A stretch of DNA of 64,000 bases. Source: Saxidomus purpurata (Eukaryota; Mollusca; Bivalvia; Venerida; Veneridae). The stretch lies in contig JAFMSR010000005.1 in assembly GCA_022818135.1 (NCBI GenBank), forward strand, positions 34,048,872-34,112,871. The letters run 5' to 3'. The position numbers and the translations under genes were made by a program. Positions 12,601 to 27,600 of this stretch are shown here, one piece after another; position 1 is the first letter of the stretch; every line of letters starts with the position of its first letter. The notes beneath the pieces are model-generated. The model worked only from the letters and a program-made list of their open reading frames with translations, did not search any database and was not told where the DNA came from.

Positions 12601-15600
12601 AGGGACATGGGTCTTGCACGCAACACGTCTTGATGTGCTGAACATTATTGCCAAGTTATTTGACAAAATTACAGCCTGGACATGAAAAAATGTAAAGTCA
12701 GATGGACGGTGCGATTTTAATATGCCACCCTTCGGGGGCATAAAAAAATAAATATGTACAAGAGGGCCATCATGACCCTGTATCACTCATCTGAATACAT
12801 GACCTACTTATGACCCAATGTGACCAAAATTCAACCTCAAATTATATCTCATAATCACACACATTTTATTTGACATTGACAAGACTAACATTCTGACAAA
12901 TTTTCATGATGAATGGCCATAAAATGTGACTACTTGAGTATTTGTTTTTCTTGGATAATTTGACCTGGCAACCTAGTTTTACTCCCAGGTGACCCATATT
13001 CAAACTTGACCTAGAAATCAAGACAAACATTCTGACAAATTATGATGATGATTGGGAAATAACTGTGACCTCTAAAGGGCTGACAAGGTTTTCCTACAAT
13101 TTGACCTGGTGACCTAGTTCATTATCCCAGCAGACCTGGATTCAAACTTGAGCTGGAGATCATTGAGACAAACATTCATTTCATGATGATTGGGTAACAT
13201 ATGTGGCCTCAAGAGTGCAGGGTTCCCTCTGGGTCAATTTTAGTTTGCGCCAACAAATTCGCCAATCAGAAAAAGTTTGCGCCAATGGCTCCAAAGTTGG
13301 AGCCACTAGTCTTCAAAGGCTACAGAACACACTGGAGGAGAGAGGATCATACCACTTGTAGTAAAGATTTGATTGCATGATAGCAAACACTGTATATAGA
13401 TCTAAATGATGCGAAATTTATTTCAAACTTTTTGTAAATTTTCAAGGGTCAAATTTTATTTTCTGGAGCCAGGATGAGGCTTCAATGGTTATGGCACAGA
13501 TACTCTAGGATTGCATATCATAATTTTCTGTTCGTGTTTTGCAGCAACATGAACCCAAAACTGAAAGTAACGCATTCCTCGTTTGACACATATTTTCGCG
13601 ACCTCGCATGTCCGTGAACTTATTTTTCGTACATTAATGTTTCTTCGATTTTAGCGATTTAAACAGTTTTAAATTAAACAAAATGTGTCCAAAAGTATGT
13701 TCAATGGTTTTAAAATAGTATTGATAAGTTTAGGAATACTGAAGGTTTTGAAGGCGCCGAATATTGCCAAAGATATATTCATGTAGAGAAAAATTTTCCG
13801 TCAAGGACAATTTGCAACTTGAGATTCACCATGTAAGTCAATAATTTAATTTCCGACCCTAAAAAACAATGCCGAAATTATAAGTCTGTTATGACACGTG
13901 ATTATCGGAAAAACGGGTATACATGAATTGTGTTATGATCGCCCCACGCGCCAATCTGTGAATTACAAAGTAACAATAACAGCGTCGTGTCAACCAAGCA
14001 ACGCTAATTAAATCAGTGTTACAAACAACGTATTATAAATTCCGAGGTCTATCATATTTCGTTTTATGATTGTTTATCAATTAACACCTCTGATCACGCA
14101 CGAGGCGACGCCCCCCTGCCCCCGCCCTTATCAGATAGAGTCTAATTGCTCCGCCTTCTTCCGTAAGCTAGCCAACAGACGCCGATCGATTTTTGATTGA
14201 CACGCCAAATTGCCGAGCCATTATTTTGTTGGCGCCACTAAAATTCGCCAACTGAAAGAATTTAGCGCCAGAATTTATTTTTTGTCGCATTTGGCGCCAT
14301 TGGCGACCGACAGCGGGAACCCTGAGAGTGCTGACAAAGTTTTTGCACAATTTGGCCTGGTGAACAAGTTTTCAACCCTAGATGACTTACTTTCAAACTT
14401 GACCTACATTTCATAAAGACCATCATTTTATGTCATGATTCTGATGGAGTTTCAGGTAGATCAGGTAGAAAATGTGGCCTATAGAGTCCTTTTTCTACAA
14501 TTTGACCTGGTGACAGGATCAAACCCGACCTAGATTTCATCAATGTAGATATTCTCACAAAATTTCATTAAGATTGGACTAAAATTGAGGTCTTTAGAGT
14601 GCAATGTGTACAAGATACACAACTTTAGGTTAATGAACCAGAGGCCAAGGGGAATATTAAATGAGGGCCTTTCAAATCTAGGGGGGCCATTCTGGCCAGA
14701 ATGTTCAGCTGGGCAACCCCCTTGAGGGTCCATTCCCTAGTCACAGACATGTGCTATAATGGGCCATCCTTGAAACTATTTTTTTACCTGCTCTGAGGCC
14801 CTATCAGTCCTTTGCAGAAATAATCAAGGGCCTTGACATAAAATGGCACTATAGTCACCTATGACCCGCAAACTTAGATTAGTCACATGGTCAGACATAC
14901 AGATGCCAGACAGTGGTCGACAGTTCAGTCTTAGGTATTTTGATGATAAGTTTGCAAAACTGTACAAACTAGAACTAACAGAGGTCACTGTGACCTTGAC
15001 CCACTGACCCCAAACACAATAGGGATCAACATATTGCAGGGAACCTTCTGAGCAAGTTTGATGAAAATTGAATGAAAACTGTCACCTGTAGAGCCTCATT
15101 ACGGAAAATTTAATAGAGGCCACTGTGACCTTGGCCTCTGTTGTGGGCCAGGTGAGCTAATAAATGGATTCATGCATGTCAAAGTCAGCCCAGACAAATG
15201 ACTTAATGGACAAAGGACCAACACAGCCAATCTAACGTTTAGTCCTGAAATTTATATATGACCAGATAGACTAAAAATCATGAAAATTGTAGTTCTGAAA
15301 ATAAGCATAACTGACATTTGTTCTTCTGTAAATGGGAAAATGGCTGATTTAGCTTTACTACCAAAGGTGGGGCAAAAAAAAGAAGGATAGGGCAAGTATG
15401 GTAACTATGGTCACAATTTTACTTTTCGTGCAGACAATATGCAGACCCCACTACCAGTTCTCAATAACATTGTACTAAAACATAAACTATACATATTTCT
15501 TGAGAATTCGCATTGACTGTTATTCCTAAAGACATAGATATTTACCTCTATCGCGACCAAAATCTTGTCGACTACGTTTTGGTGGTGGACCATAATCCCT

Positions 15601-18600
15601 TCTGAAGTCGGGTCGACGTCTTCTGAAAGTTGTTTATCAGGTAACATCGTTCGATACTGATTCACGTAATCAACAAATAACATACAATTTCTTTTACTTA
15701 ACCAAATTAAATGCAACCCACGGTTTTATTTAGAAAGCCAATAATGTAATGTTACAATGTAAACCCACAGTTAGACATCACTTCTGCAAGCAATCAAATA
15801 CTCCTGACTTAACTCATTTGCAAGTTAAATAATTGTTCTTACAAAAATGATACCTTTTTTAAAATTGGTGAAATGCTTTTTGAGATGTCTTCAGCATTTT
15901 TCATTAAATTCTATATCCATGTATTTACATTATTAAATTTTGTTTGAAAAAAAACAACCAAATTCTCATACTAGAAAACTTTTTGGATCCTAGGAATTAT
16001 TCCACTTTTAAAAGATCTGTTCACTTTTGTTTTCATATGTAAATCAATTATATGAAAAAGTAATGACATATCCGTGTTGAATATTCAACAGCTAGTTTAT
16101 ACTGATGACATCTCTATATATGTTCATTACTTTATTTGATGAAACAGGTTAGCTGATTTTTGGGGTCAAAGTTCAAAAATGTAAAAATTCTAAGCATTAA
16201 CAGGTGGTTACTAGGCAACCAAAGTCCAGGGAAACTCCTGAATTTTAGAAATTTCTGAAGGCTTCTAATATGTTTCCAGAGAGCCAACATGTTTGACAAA
16301 AAACTCTAAATAAATGGTTTGGAAAGACTTTTATCATGATTTCTTTAACAAGGAATTTCATTGGCTAGTTCACCAAAATAAATGTCAATCAAATGGTATC
16401 ATCCATTATTGCATATCACTCCACAATAAATGCCATTCAACAATTTGTTTGTTAAAAGATAATACTACAAACAAATAGTTTAGGGAAAAGCATTAGAAGT
16501 CCCTTTCTGTCCCCGAAATCCTATCTAATTTACAATAAATCTCATTGGCCATCCTAAAGAATTTGAAATTCAGGCAACATGTATAACACTTTCATCCCTG
16601 TTATTATATATTGAAATCATTCCCTGTTCATCAAACAAAAGTAAAGAACAGCACAAGATCAACATATCAATTATACAATTCAGATTCTTAAGCAGGAAAT
16701 GCTACATGTAAAACCAATCCTCAGTGTTCCTTCATATAGGGATGTTTCGAAAGTATAAGTTGTCCGACTATCTGTTAAAGTGAAGTGTTTTTTAAAGTTT
16801 TTCTGCTGTGAAGTAGTTAATAAACAGGTATTATTTGATGTTTAATAACTAAGGACACTTCTTAGTCAATGTCTGAGGCATTTTCCAAGTCTCTTATTAT
16901 AAGCATTTCCTGCTTATTTATGTATTACATTGGGTTTATTGCTTTAAACAATGTGCAGATACCTTTCTTTAAAACACAAAATCCAGGATAATTTTTCAAC
17001 ACAATTTAGCACCACTGACTTTTAGTTGATATTCCTTCCATCCCATTGTTATTGTAATGCAAGCATGTAAAGGACATCTTTTCAACTCAAATAACCAGAA
17101 AACTATCAAATAGTTTGAAATAAAAAATAGCGAAGTCCTGCTAAATCTATTGAGTAAACTTTTGCAGATCTGTTGTAACAAACTAAGCAAGCACTATAAA
17201 CACCTGATAGAAACATGTTGTACAAACATGATGTACATGTACTGTGTATCAAAGCTATTAAGTATCGGTATATTTTATAGAAAGGTACCTGCTATATGAT
17301 ATTAATAGCAATGCCTGAAATTTGTAATGTTTTTCATTTGTTCTTTACTAAATTCACCAGTATGTACTTCTAAAACGAAAAAGGAGATGTTCTGATTTCA
17401 TTTAAATTTTTAACATTTTACACCAACACAAGTAACAAAGTATGCACAAAAAAAGGAAAATGTGATGAATTGCAAATAATTCAAATTTCAGGCAGCTACA
17501 GTTAGGCAAACCGTTTCCAAAATAGGTTAACATGTTATACAAACCTACCGTATGTTTGGTTTATAAATCTCCCAGTGTTATTTTGGAGGGCTCTGCGCTC
17601 CGTGAGAAGTCACCAATATAATAAATATCCAAAAGTGCTGGACAGAGATATATGTGACTACCTAACACAATGCACAGTTCATAATGCAAGTTCACACAGT
17701 CACATTAGAACAATGTGATTGTGTTGCAAATATCTCCAAATAACCACACAAAACTAAATGTCCACAAAGATATATAAAAACAAAACACTAGTCCGTACGG
17801 AGTGGAAATTGTGGAAATAAAAGCGGCTGTTGTTCTTAACACTTGCAACAGATTGTCCATTGCATCTTCATGAGAAATAAAGAAAGGACTAAGTCTATTT
17901 CCTGCGATCTTCTTTCTACCCGAAAATGTCCATATTTGTTTTAAACGAAAACTACTCTATGTGGTTATTTCTTTTTTACGATAATTTAACCAGCTTATTT
18001 CACTTTTTTTAAATAGGAAGTCATGTACTAACTGCATGCATACTTCACTGCCATTTTCAGAAGTCCGTTTTAATCTACCGATACGATAGTCCATTTTACT
18101 TTATTAACATTAATATTTAGTCCAAATTAGTCCATTTTAAACACTTTCTACTTTGACATAGGGCTCGTTTAAAGATTTAATAATCTTTACTCTTGTCTGT
18201 TTAACAGAATATTCACAAATTCTAAGGCGCGAGTTACCCCTTTAATCGCTGTGAGGGTATTTTCCTGAAAAATCCCAAAGGAAAGAAAATATAATAAACA
18301 AACCCGCAGTTTAAACTATTAAAGACCATGTATGTCAAAGTTCATGCCCTAGTTGATTTTACTTACCATCGATTAGTTAAAGAATACTATTACCCCTGCA
18401 CTTCAGCCCCCATTTTTAATCACGAAATCACCTGTTTATTGCAGAAATGTAGAACCCTAGATGTTAAGGGTCTTACTTTTTCAGATTTAATTTTTTTTTC
18501 CAACTACAACATTTACTTTCACACTCAGGTAATTCCTTTGCTGTACATTTTTCTATACAGTCCAAAAAGGAAGAGTTCTAACCTAAAATCCCCGCGACCT

Positions 18601-21600
18601 CGGAAAGAATCTCTCCCTCGATTCGGTCTTGAAGAATTAAACTCCCCGCGCCTAGCACTTGATCGTTTAGCTTCACGAACTATATCGTTCAAATCCACAT
18701 TATCATCTGTTGGAAATAACTTGCACAATGCCTCACCGCATCTTGGTTCAATTTCCTGTTAAGACAAAAACAAAACAAATTGAAGTGTATTTTCATGCCT
18801 TAAAGAACAAAATTAGGAGGAATTTCACAAATAAAGTTATGTATATATATGAAACTATTTTTGGCATGCATTAGGTGGTCTAGTTACAGCATTGTGACTT
18901 CTACATAACTGTAGAAGTATCTAACACCTTTGTCAATTCAACTCTGTAGTAAATCTACCTACACTAACATGCCTATCAAGGTTGTGAATATCAGTACCAA
19001 AGTATAAATTATTTCCCTGCTGGTGGCAAGTGATTCTGCCTTTGCCACCAGTGTAGATCAGGATCAGCCAGCACATATATGCCATCTAATCATGATATAC
19101 ACCATTCACTGAACTGAGTACCCCTTTGAACTATTAATGGTACTGTCTAAATTATAAAGATGGACAAGTCCATTTCAGGAATCTTGTGAGATAAAGAGTA
19201 ACATACCTGACCATCTCTTCCGATCTTTACTGGACGGTTGTCATTCCAATTGTTATGTAGGTGCGTTGTCTTGCTAAAATCCAGCTCTCTCCTATAAATG
19301 ACAGCAACATGTTAATGTTCATAGGCTAATGGGCACCTACAGTGTTGAACCAATTACCAGTTTTTCAGAGTATTTCAAACTTAACATACAAGACAAAAGC
19401 AGACCTGATTTTCTTTCCCAACAAAATTTACTTACAATTAAGTTTGATGAATCAAAAGTGTTGTCAGACTAAATACGCAATGTTATAAAAACTATCATAT
19501 AACTTGAAACCCTGTTTCGCAGGGTACATAAAACTTCATTAAAACGATTCCCAAAGATCACTGATAGGGCCTACCCTTCAATTTATTTAATCTGCCAAAA
19601 CATGCCCAATTCTGCAGATTAGCAATAGAAATTTCAAACAGGCAACAGATCTTCACCATATCTGCCCGCATTTCAAATACTTGATGCAGAACAACTGTTA
19701 TGCCAATAAGTTTCAACATATTTTTGAAACAATTGGAAAACCCTCATCAAAGAGAAGACATGTAAAAAATCATGCTCAGTGCTCTTTCAAGATGATTTCA
19801 TTTAAAACCATACTTTTTTCAAGTGTTACCCCTCAAACAACGATAACCAAACTCCTTTAAACGACCCCATTTTCCTATTACAATATGGAAAGACTTACCT
19901 GCTTATCCAATCCAGTTTGAAGACACCACTTAATGCTTTAGCGCTCAGTCCTGGAGGTAGTACCCACCGTATTGGTGGATGATCTTTTGTAGATGGCTCT
20001 GCTAACCTGGCACAACCTGGTTTTGGTATAACTCTCAATATGTTAAATCATTATACAAGTCAGACATCACAATATCACTGGCGCCATAAATCACCATGGC
20101 ACATCTAGGCAAAAAGTGATCTCCCTTCAACTCAAACTGTGTTCAGTCAAATTTCCTTTTCATCTTACAATTTGCTACCAACACCAGGAAATAGTCTTGA
20201 AAGAATAATGGTACTAAATGAGCTCATGTAAATTATCTGAGGTCTCCAATTAAAACTGCATCAAATCAAACTGTTACAGTACATTTTGCTTGTTATCTTA
20301 TGACTGTCAAATTAATACATCACTTAATTATGAAATTTTAAGCTGTTTGTAACATGTGCATGCACTATGCTGTCATTATGTGAAACATAAAGAAGACATA
20401 CCTTGAAATTTACCACTTTCTTTCACAGAAAATACAAGTATCACATTATCACACTCCTGAAAGAACAATATTGCAATTTCCTAGAATGTTTGAAGTAATA
20501 TTTAGAATTTCATGCAATTACTTTTTTTTTCAACATTCAAAGAATTTAACTGAAACTCCTAAATCACAACATCTTTACCTTTTCTGATACCAGTAGATAC
20601 TTTAGGCAATATCTTTACTTACTAGCAAATGCTTTTATAATGTCTACTGCTTTGCAATTAAATCACAATCTGAAGTTGGTCCTCAATTAAGATGACAGAA
20701 TACATACTGTAAGTCATTCAGACCAGTAGATCACTTCTACTGTTTGATTGGCGAAAGCTTCATTTAAAACGAACAAGTCAGAAGCAAGATATCTCAGACT
20801 GGTTTTCGAGAAATATCTTACATCATTACAAAATGTATACACCATGGCAACCTTAAAATATGCCTATAAAAGTGATATGATTAGATTACCCTGTATGCTT
20901 GATTAAGCCTAGCCTCATTCTGTGGTGGGGTAGACCACACACATTTTGCCTTGGCTAAAGCCACATTCTCATGATTGTTACTCTTTACGAGGTAGTATCG
21001 AGCATTCTTGAAGAAATATTTTAACTTCCTTTTGCGAGCTGAAAGAACATTTAACTCAGGTAAAGCTCAACAAAACATAGCATAAATATTGCCAGGCAAA
21101 TTATTAACGTTTCAAACATAAGTAAAAATTATTTTCAAAAAGTTTTCTCACTATGCGTATCATGTCAGTTGACTGCTTTCGAAATAATATTTTAATTAGC
21201 TTAAAGAAACTCTAACCAATGTGGGTTTTGTGAGTTTGCAATGTAAACTTAAAACAAGAAGACGCGGCAATGCCGCCAAAGCAGGTTTAAACGGCGCCTG
21301 CAGAAATTGTAGAATTAAAAAAAAAACAGTCATCTTGACTCCCCCCTATTAACAGTGCCCTTGACCTTGACCCTTATGACCTTGACCCCCAAATTTTTTT
21401 TGCTACAATTTAAAAACTAAAAAAAAATTACATTTTTAGTAACAGTCACCTTGACCTTGACCCTAGTGACCTTGACCCCCCAATTATTTTTTTTGCTTAA
21501 AACAATCTAAAAACTAAAAATAAATAAAAATCTATTTTTAGTAACAGTGACCTTGACCCCGAAAAATTCTTTTTTGCTTAAAACAATCTAAAAACTAAAA

Positions 21601-24600
21601 TCAAATAAAAATCTATTTTTAGTAACAGTGACCTTGACCCTAGACCCAAAAATATTTTTTTGCTTAAAACAATCTAAAAACTAAAAATAAATAAAAATCT
21701 ATTTTTAGTAACAGTGACCTTGACCTTGACCCTAGTGACCCAAAGCTTCCTCTCCACGCAAGCTACCTACACACCAAGTTTCATTACAATTGGTCACTCC
21801 TAACTCAAGTTATTGAACGGAAACCATTTTTCTATTTTTAGTAACAGTGCCCTTGACCTTGAACGTAGTGACCCCTAATGCAATCCCAAGCTTCCTCTCT
21901 ACACAAGCTACCTACACACTGAGTTTGATTGCAATTAGTCACTCCTAACTTGAGTTATTGAGCGGAAACCATTTTTCTATTTTTAGTAACAGTGACCTTG
22001 ACCCTAGTGACCCCAAATGCAACCCCAAGCGGCGTCTCCACACAAGCTACCTACAAACCAAGTTTCATTGTAATTGGTCACTCCTAACTTGAGTTATTGA
22101 GCGGAAACCATTTTTCTATTTTTAGTAACTGTGACCTTGACCTTGACCCTAGTGACCCCAAATACAATCCCAAGCTGCGTCTCCACTCAAGCTACCTACA
22201 GACCAAGTTTCATTGTAATTGGTCACTCCTAGCTTGAGTTATTGAGCGGAAACCGTTTTTCTATTTTTAGTAACAGTGACCTTGACCCTAGTGACCCCAA
22301 ATGCAATCCCAAGCGGCGTCTCCACGCAAGCTACCTACACACCAAGTTTCATTGCAATTGGTCACTCCTAACTAAAGTTATCCAACGGAAACCAATGTTT
22401 GACGCCCACCCGAAATTGCTAGTGGAAAGGCTATATCCAAAGCTGAGTTAGTGTGCAAAGGTCAATCTTCTTAACAGGTCAGATTAGTAAGAACTTCCCA
22501 TAATACCATTTTTCTAAAATATTTATTCTACAGGTGCTAGTATCAGAAGTGTAATACTATCATTATACACATGTACTACCTTTTTCTTCATCTTCTAATG
22601 ATTTCTTGCTGCCCTTATCGCTGCCTTCATCACCGGATTTATCATCATCATCTTCCTCGTCTTCATCTTCCTCTTCACTTTTATCCCATTCTATTGGGGA
22701 AATAGCACGCCCATCGGAGGATTTCCTCTTTCGTGATTTTCCCTCTTCCTCGCCGCCTTCCCCGTCTGATTCTACGATGAAACATTCAATCATAGCTAAT
22801 CATGCTTGTTACTTTACATATATAAGAATAATTTTCAGAAGCCAACTATTTCAATCATATGTACATGAATATGTTAAGAAAAAAAATAATTAGAACTAGA
22901 GCTATATCAAATATAATGCAAGCATTTAAACAAAAGCTTTGTTTTTGAATTGGCCATTTTGAACTATATTGTCCAATATTACTGAAAGACAATAATGAAA
23001 AGGAGAAAATAAGCCACTTCCATTCAACACAAAACATATCTTACTCTATTACTACATTTTCAAACAGATGTAAATTTGCTATCTGTTTTTTAAAAATAAT
23101 GCGCACTGTCACTGTGTATAGTATCATACACCACATTTACCAGAACTAAAAACCTTTCAACAGAATAACTGTTTAATCAGAAAAAGAAACATTTAAAGAT
23201 GAGATTCTGTAACCTCTACATTGTCTGGTTGTCCTTCTGAAGAACTCCTTTACTGAACTTCTGTTCTATTCTACGAAGCTTAAACTCAACCAATTCATCA
23301 GTACCGTAAGGACCTTTTTTTTTATACACTAATGGCTTATTCTGGTAATTTCTACTGGTAACTCCCATACAAACACATTCAACTAAGCTCTAATCCAATA
23401 GTGTAATCACTCAAATCAAGACAACTTCCAATTTCATAGATACTTTTTATGGCACTTTGTGGCACAAGTTACCGTGGTTAAGGCAACAGTGATTTTTGCA
23501 CAATTTCTCAAGATTATTCCACAAATATAAATATATTCACCCATTTCAGATCCACCCCCTGATAAAACATCTTGGCTATGTTGTTCACTTGTCTCACTGC
23601 GGGTATCAAAGTCATTTTCCATCACTTCTGGATTAAGGATCTCCTCGGAGGTTTCGTGTAAGTTACTATCATTAACATCACTATTGTTTAAGGATAACTC
23701 GTGTTCTGCAGTGAAATTAACAACTTTTGCACACACTGAGCTGCATACCTATTCATGTGAATCAACAGACTTTCAAATGGTTTCCATTTTTCACCACTTC
23801 TTTTTGCCGCACAGAAATTATATCATATTTATCTCATATTTATACGATTATAAAATTAATAGACTGCAGATTTTTTAACTAAAATGACACCATTTGTATT
23901 GAGAAAAAAATGAGACCCCAAGGAATGCTGAATTATCACAATTTTGAGAAATGTTTTACGACCTCTGTTGAAAGGTTTTGTCTAACTGACAAATAAAATT
24001 AAAGCAGAAATAAAAAGCTTCCTCTATCACTCAAAATACATGCAAACAAAATCAAATGTACAAGCATTCAAACAAGAAGCATCTACAGAAAATGAGGACA
24101 GTTGTAACTTAGAGACAATTTTCTTTTCCAAGCAAGTACCTAGAGAAGTCTTTTCCAGTTCGTAATCTTGAAGAACATCAACTATATCCACTTCTTTCAT
24201 GCTATCCTTGGACGACTTGACCAAATCCAGGAGCTCTGCCTCTATAAATGACAAAGCTCCCGATTATTTGCAAAAACTTGTAAATCTAAAGACTTTTCCC
24301 CCAGTTGTGTTGAGCTATCAACCTTAACAAGCACAAATATTTCTATTTCAAGTACATTAACTACAGCCACAACAATATATCTTACAGAATCATTAACATA
24401 ATTTAAGTATGAAAATGTGTGTAAGATACTTTAAGCAGGTTTTTTTTGTCATGTTCAATACTTCCCACTTGTTAGTGAACGGATATTTTATTTGTTGGTA
24501 TGTGATAATCATGCTTTTGATGCCTAAGCGGATGACCAAAACATCTTTTTTTTTTGTAGGAGGGACGAGGGTAGCGGGCCTGTTTGACTCTAACCTTATA

Positions 24601-27600
24601 ATATATAAGCCCTAACCCTAATAGTCACTAAATGGCCCCTTTACAACATACAAAACAAATTTTTAGGAAAATTAATACAAGTATTATACAAAAACATAAT
24701 ACTGAATGAGATCTGACACACGAGCAACTTTTTCAGATCCGCGTTTGACAATATTTCAATCAAGAACAGGTGAGCCATTTACCAGATTATAGTCCCTTGG
24801 AAGAAATAGTAAAAACTCCCTATTTGTCAAGTAGAATGTCAGGGTGGTAGCAGGAACCCGAACCAATAACTCTCTTATTATTTTCAAATAAGCAAATAAT
24901 GTAACTATATCTTAAATCAAATGGTGTCATTTTCTAAAATTATTACTAGTGTTCTTGAATCACTGGTTAATGTGTTTTTCATTATGAGCCTTCCATTTTC
25001 ACAAACCATTTGAAAGTCAGCAAACTTGTTTAACACAGTATACAGGACTGAAAGAGAACTTTTACAGCTAATATTTATAATCACACCAATATTATCAAAT
25101 TATTAAAGAATGGGGAAAAATGTATACTCTTTCACAAGTATTCACTAACACACAAACAACAAAATAGTATAGACTTCAAACCACAAAATAGCATATATTT
25201 CATATTCAATCAGTTTAATATTTATTTTCAAAAAGATTTTATTCACTGCCAAAGCCACTGTCATTCTTTGGCAGGGTACATTTTTCCTTATTTTGTGTTG
25301 TATTTTCATCCTGTTTAAATGAAAAGATGTAAAACTCAACCAAAACAAGCAATGTACATGCAGGAATCATATAAAAGCACAAGCATCTTCTCAGGTTTGC
25401 ACTTTTTGTTCACACTTTATGAAGTCAAATTCTACTGCTCATTCCTAAATATCCTCTGGCCAGTATGTTGAACAAGAGGGCCATGATGGCCCTGTATCGC
25501 TCACCTGTCTACCATTGGCAAAAATAAAAAGGTTATTAATAGCAGAAAGGATCAATTTTTACCTTTGGCTCATGATATCCTCTTAATAAGCCTATGTAAA
25601 ATCGAAAGACCCCCCCGGCAGGTTAATTTTGACCCTGAGGTCAGGATTTGAACAATCTTGGTAGAGAGTCAATTATTGCACATGCTGAATATCTAAGCTC
25701 TAGGCCTCATTATTTTGCTGTCTGATCATGATCTGCACTGTTGGCTATTCATTTTTTTGCTGTCTGATCATGATCTGCACTGTAAGCTATTCATTGTATG
25801 TTGGCTGGTCATGATCTGCACTGTCAGCTTTTTATTTTTTGCTGTCTGATCATGATCTGCACTGTTTGCTATGCATTATTTAGCTGTCTGATCATGATCT
25901 GCACTTTCATAATTTAGCTGTCTGATCATGATCTGCACTTTCATTATTTTGCTGTCTGATCATGATCTGCACTTTCTGACAAATTTCAAGGATATCTGGG
26001 CTGAAAATGTAACATCTAGAGTGTTAACAAGGTTTTTCCATATTTGGGCTGTGACCTAGTTTTTGACCCCAGATGACCCATATTCGAACTTGGGCTAGAA
26101 ATCAACGTAACAACCTTTCTGACAAATTTCCAGGATATTTGGGCTGAAAATGTTACCTCTAGAGTGTTAACAAGGTTTTTCCATATTTGGGCTGTGTGAC
26201 CTAGTTTTTGACCCCAGGTGACCCATATTAAAACTTGAGCTAGAAATCATAGAAACAACCTTTCTGACAAATTGCCAGGATATTTGGACTGAAACAGTAG
26301 CCTCTAGAGCCTTAACAAGATTTTTCTATTTTTGGGCTCTGTGACCTAGTTTTTGACCCCAGATGACCCATATTCGAACTCGTCCTAGTAATTACTGGGA
26401 CAAACATCCTGACCAAGTTTCGTGACAACTGAGGAAAAAATGTGACCACTAGAGTGTTAACGAACTAAATGTGGACGGACGACGGACGACGTCCGACGGA
26501 CATTCATCGATCCTAATAGCTCACCCTGAGCCAGCTCAGGTGAGCTAAAAAGCCTCAGAAGTGTGAAGCAAATATTTGCACATAGCCATTAAAAGCACAA
26601 TGAGATATGCTGTAACTGAAATTGATTTAATAACAAATGCTTCTGGCAGCACGTTTAACCTTTTAACGACCAATGAACAATTCTCTAAATATCAATACTT
26701 GAACATCTGTCACAATCAGATTCAGAACAATTTTGACGACTAGTGAAGCATATTATAACACAGAAATACCTGGATCAGTGTTATTTTTATCATCCTCATC
26801 TTTTTCTTCTTCTACCTCTTCTTCCTCAACCAGCTCTACAATTACAGCTTTACGAGTCTTCTTTTCTGCAGATGCTTTTCCACCTACAAAAATAAATGAA
26901 ACAGAAACTGTTGGTATGAGCAGATTCAATGCCCTAATCCTTACCATGTTACTTTTATCATACGGACATGTCCATCTTGTCAATTGGGTCACAGTGCCAT
27001 TAATTAATTGTTCAAATGGGAACAGACTGAAATTTACGGACTGAATCTAGCACCGTGCAGATTTTCATGATGTAGACGATGATCAGGATTTTCACAGGTC
27101 ACAAAGGCAAAATCACAACCCAGTAGATAATGGTTTTGATCTGAAGTCCAGCTAAATGTCATGTGTCCATCAACAGGACACCTAATCCCATATACAGTTA
27201 AAAAATCTTGTTTCACAACTGAGATAACACAAGTAAGTATACATAAGAAAGTTTCTAAGAAAAATTTCTTCTACCTTTTGCAGCTGGTCTTTTACTTGGT
27301 GTTCTCTTCACCGTTTTCTTTGGTGTTGTTTCTTCAGCTTTTACTACAGATTTACTTTCTTCATTATCTTGTTGTTTCGCTTCAGCTTCTTTCTTTGCAG
27401 CTGCTTTACTTGCTGCAGCCTTCTTGGTAGTTACTGCTCTGCCCTTTGTTTTTGTTACCCTGGTGGCTGCCTTTTTCCTAACAACCTTTTTCTCTGTGAG
27501 AAGGGAAAAATTACCATATTTTAAGTCACAGCTGACAATTTTCTTTCAGAGTCAGGTCGATAGCTGGACTCAAACCAAAGTACATGTATTAGAGATTTAA

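Noticed and set aside
18328..18762. 144-codon plus-strand open frame
   Set aside because: Opposite-strand shadow of the YTHDC1 exon 18,583-18,755; no motif of its own.
22606..22893. Ser-rich plus-strand open frame
   Set aside because: Complement of the Glu/Asp-rich YTHDC1 exon at 22,580-22,771.
24608..24622. CCCTAACCCTAA, the animal telomere repeat
   Set aside because: Only two units in AT-rich sequence; expected by chance and not a telomere or interstitial telomeric tract.
25250..25322. Minus-strand exon-like stretch reading [17 protein letters not shown] then stop
   Set aside because: Its acceptor is good, but the phase left by the 26.8 kb YTHDC1 exon would give an immediate stop instead of this frame. 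No independent support.
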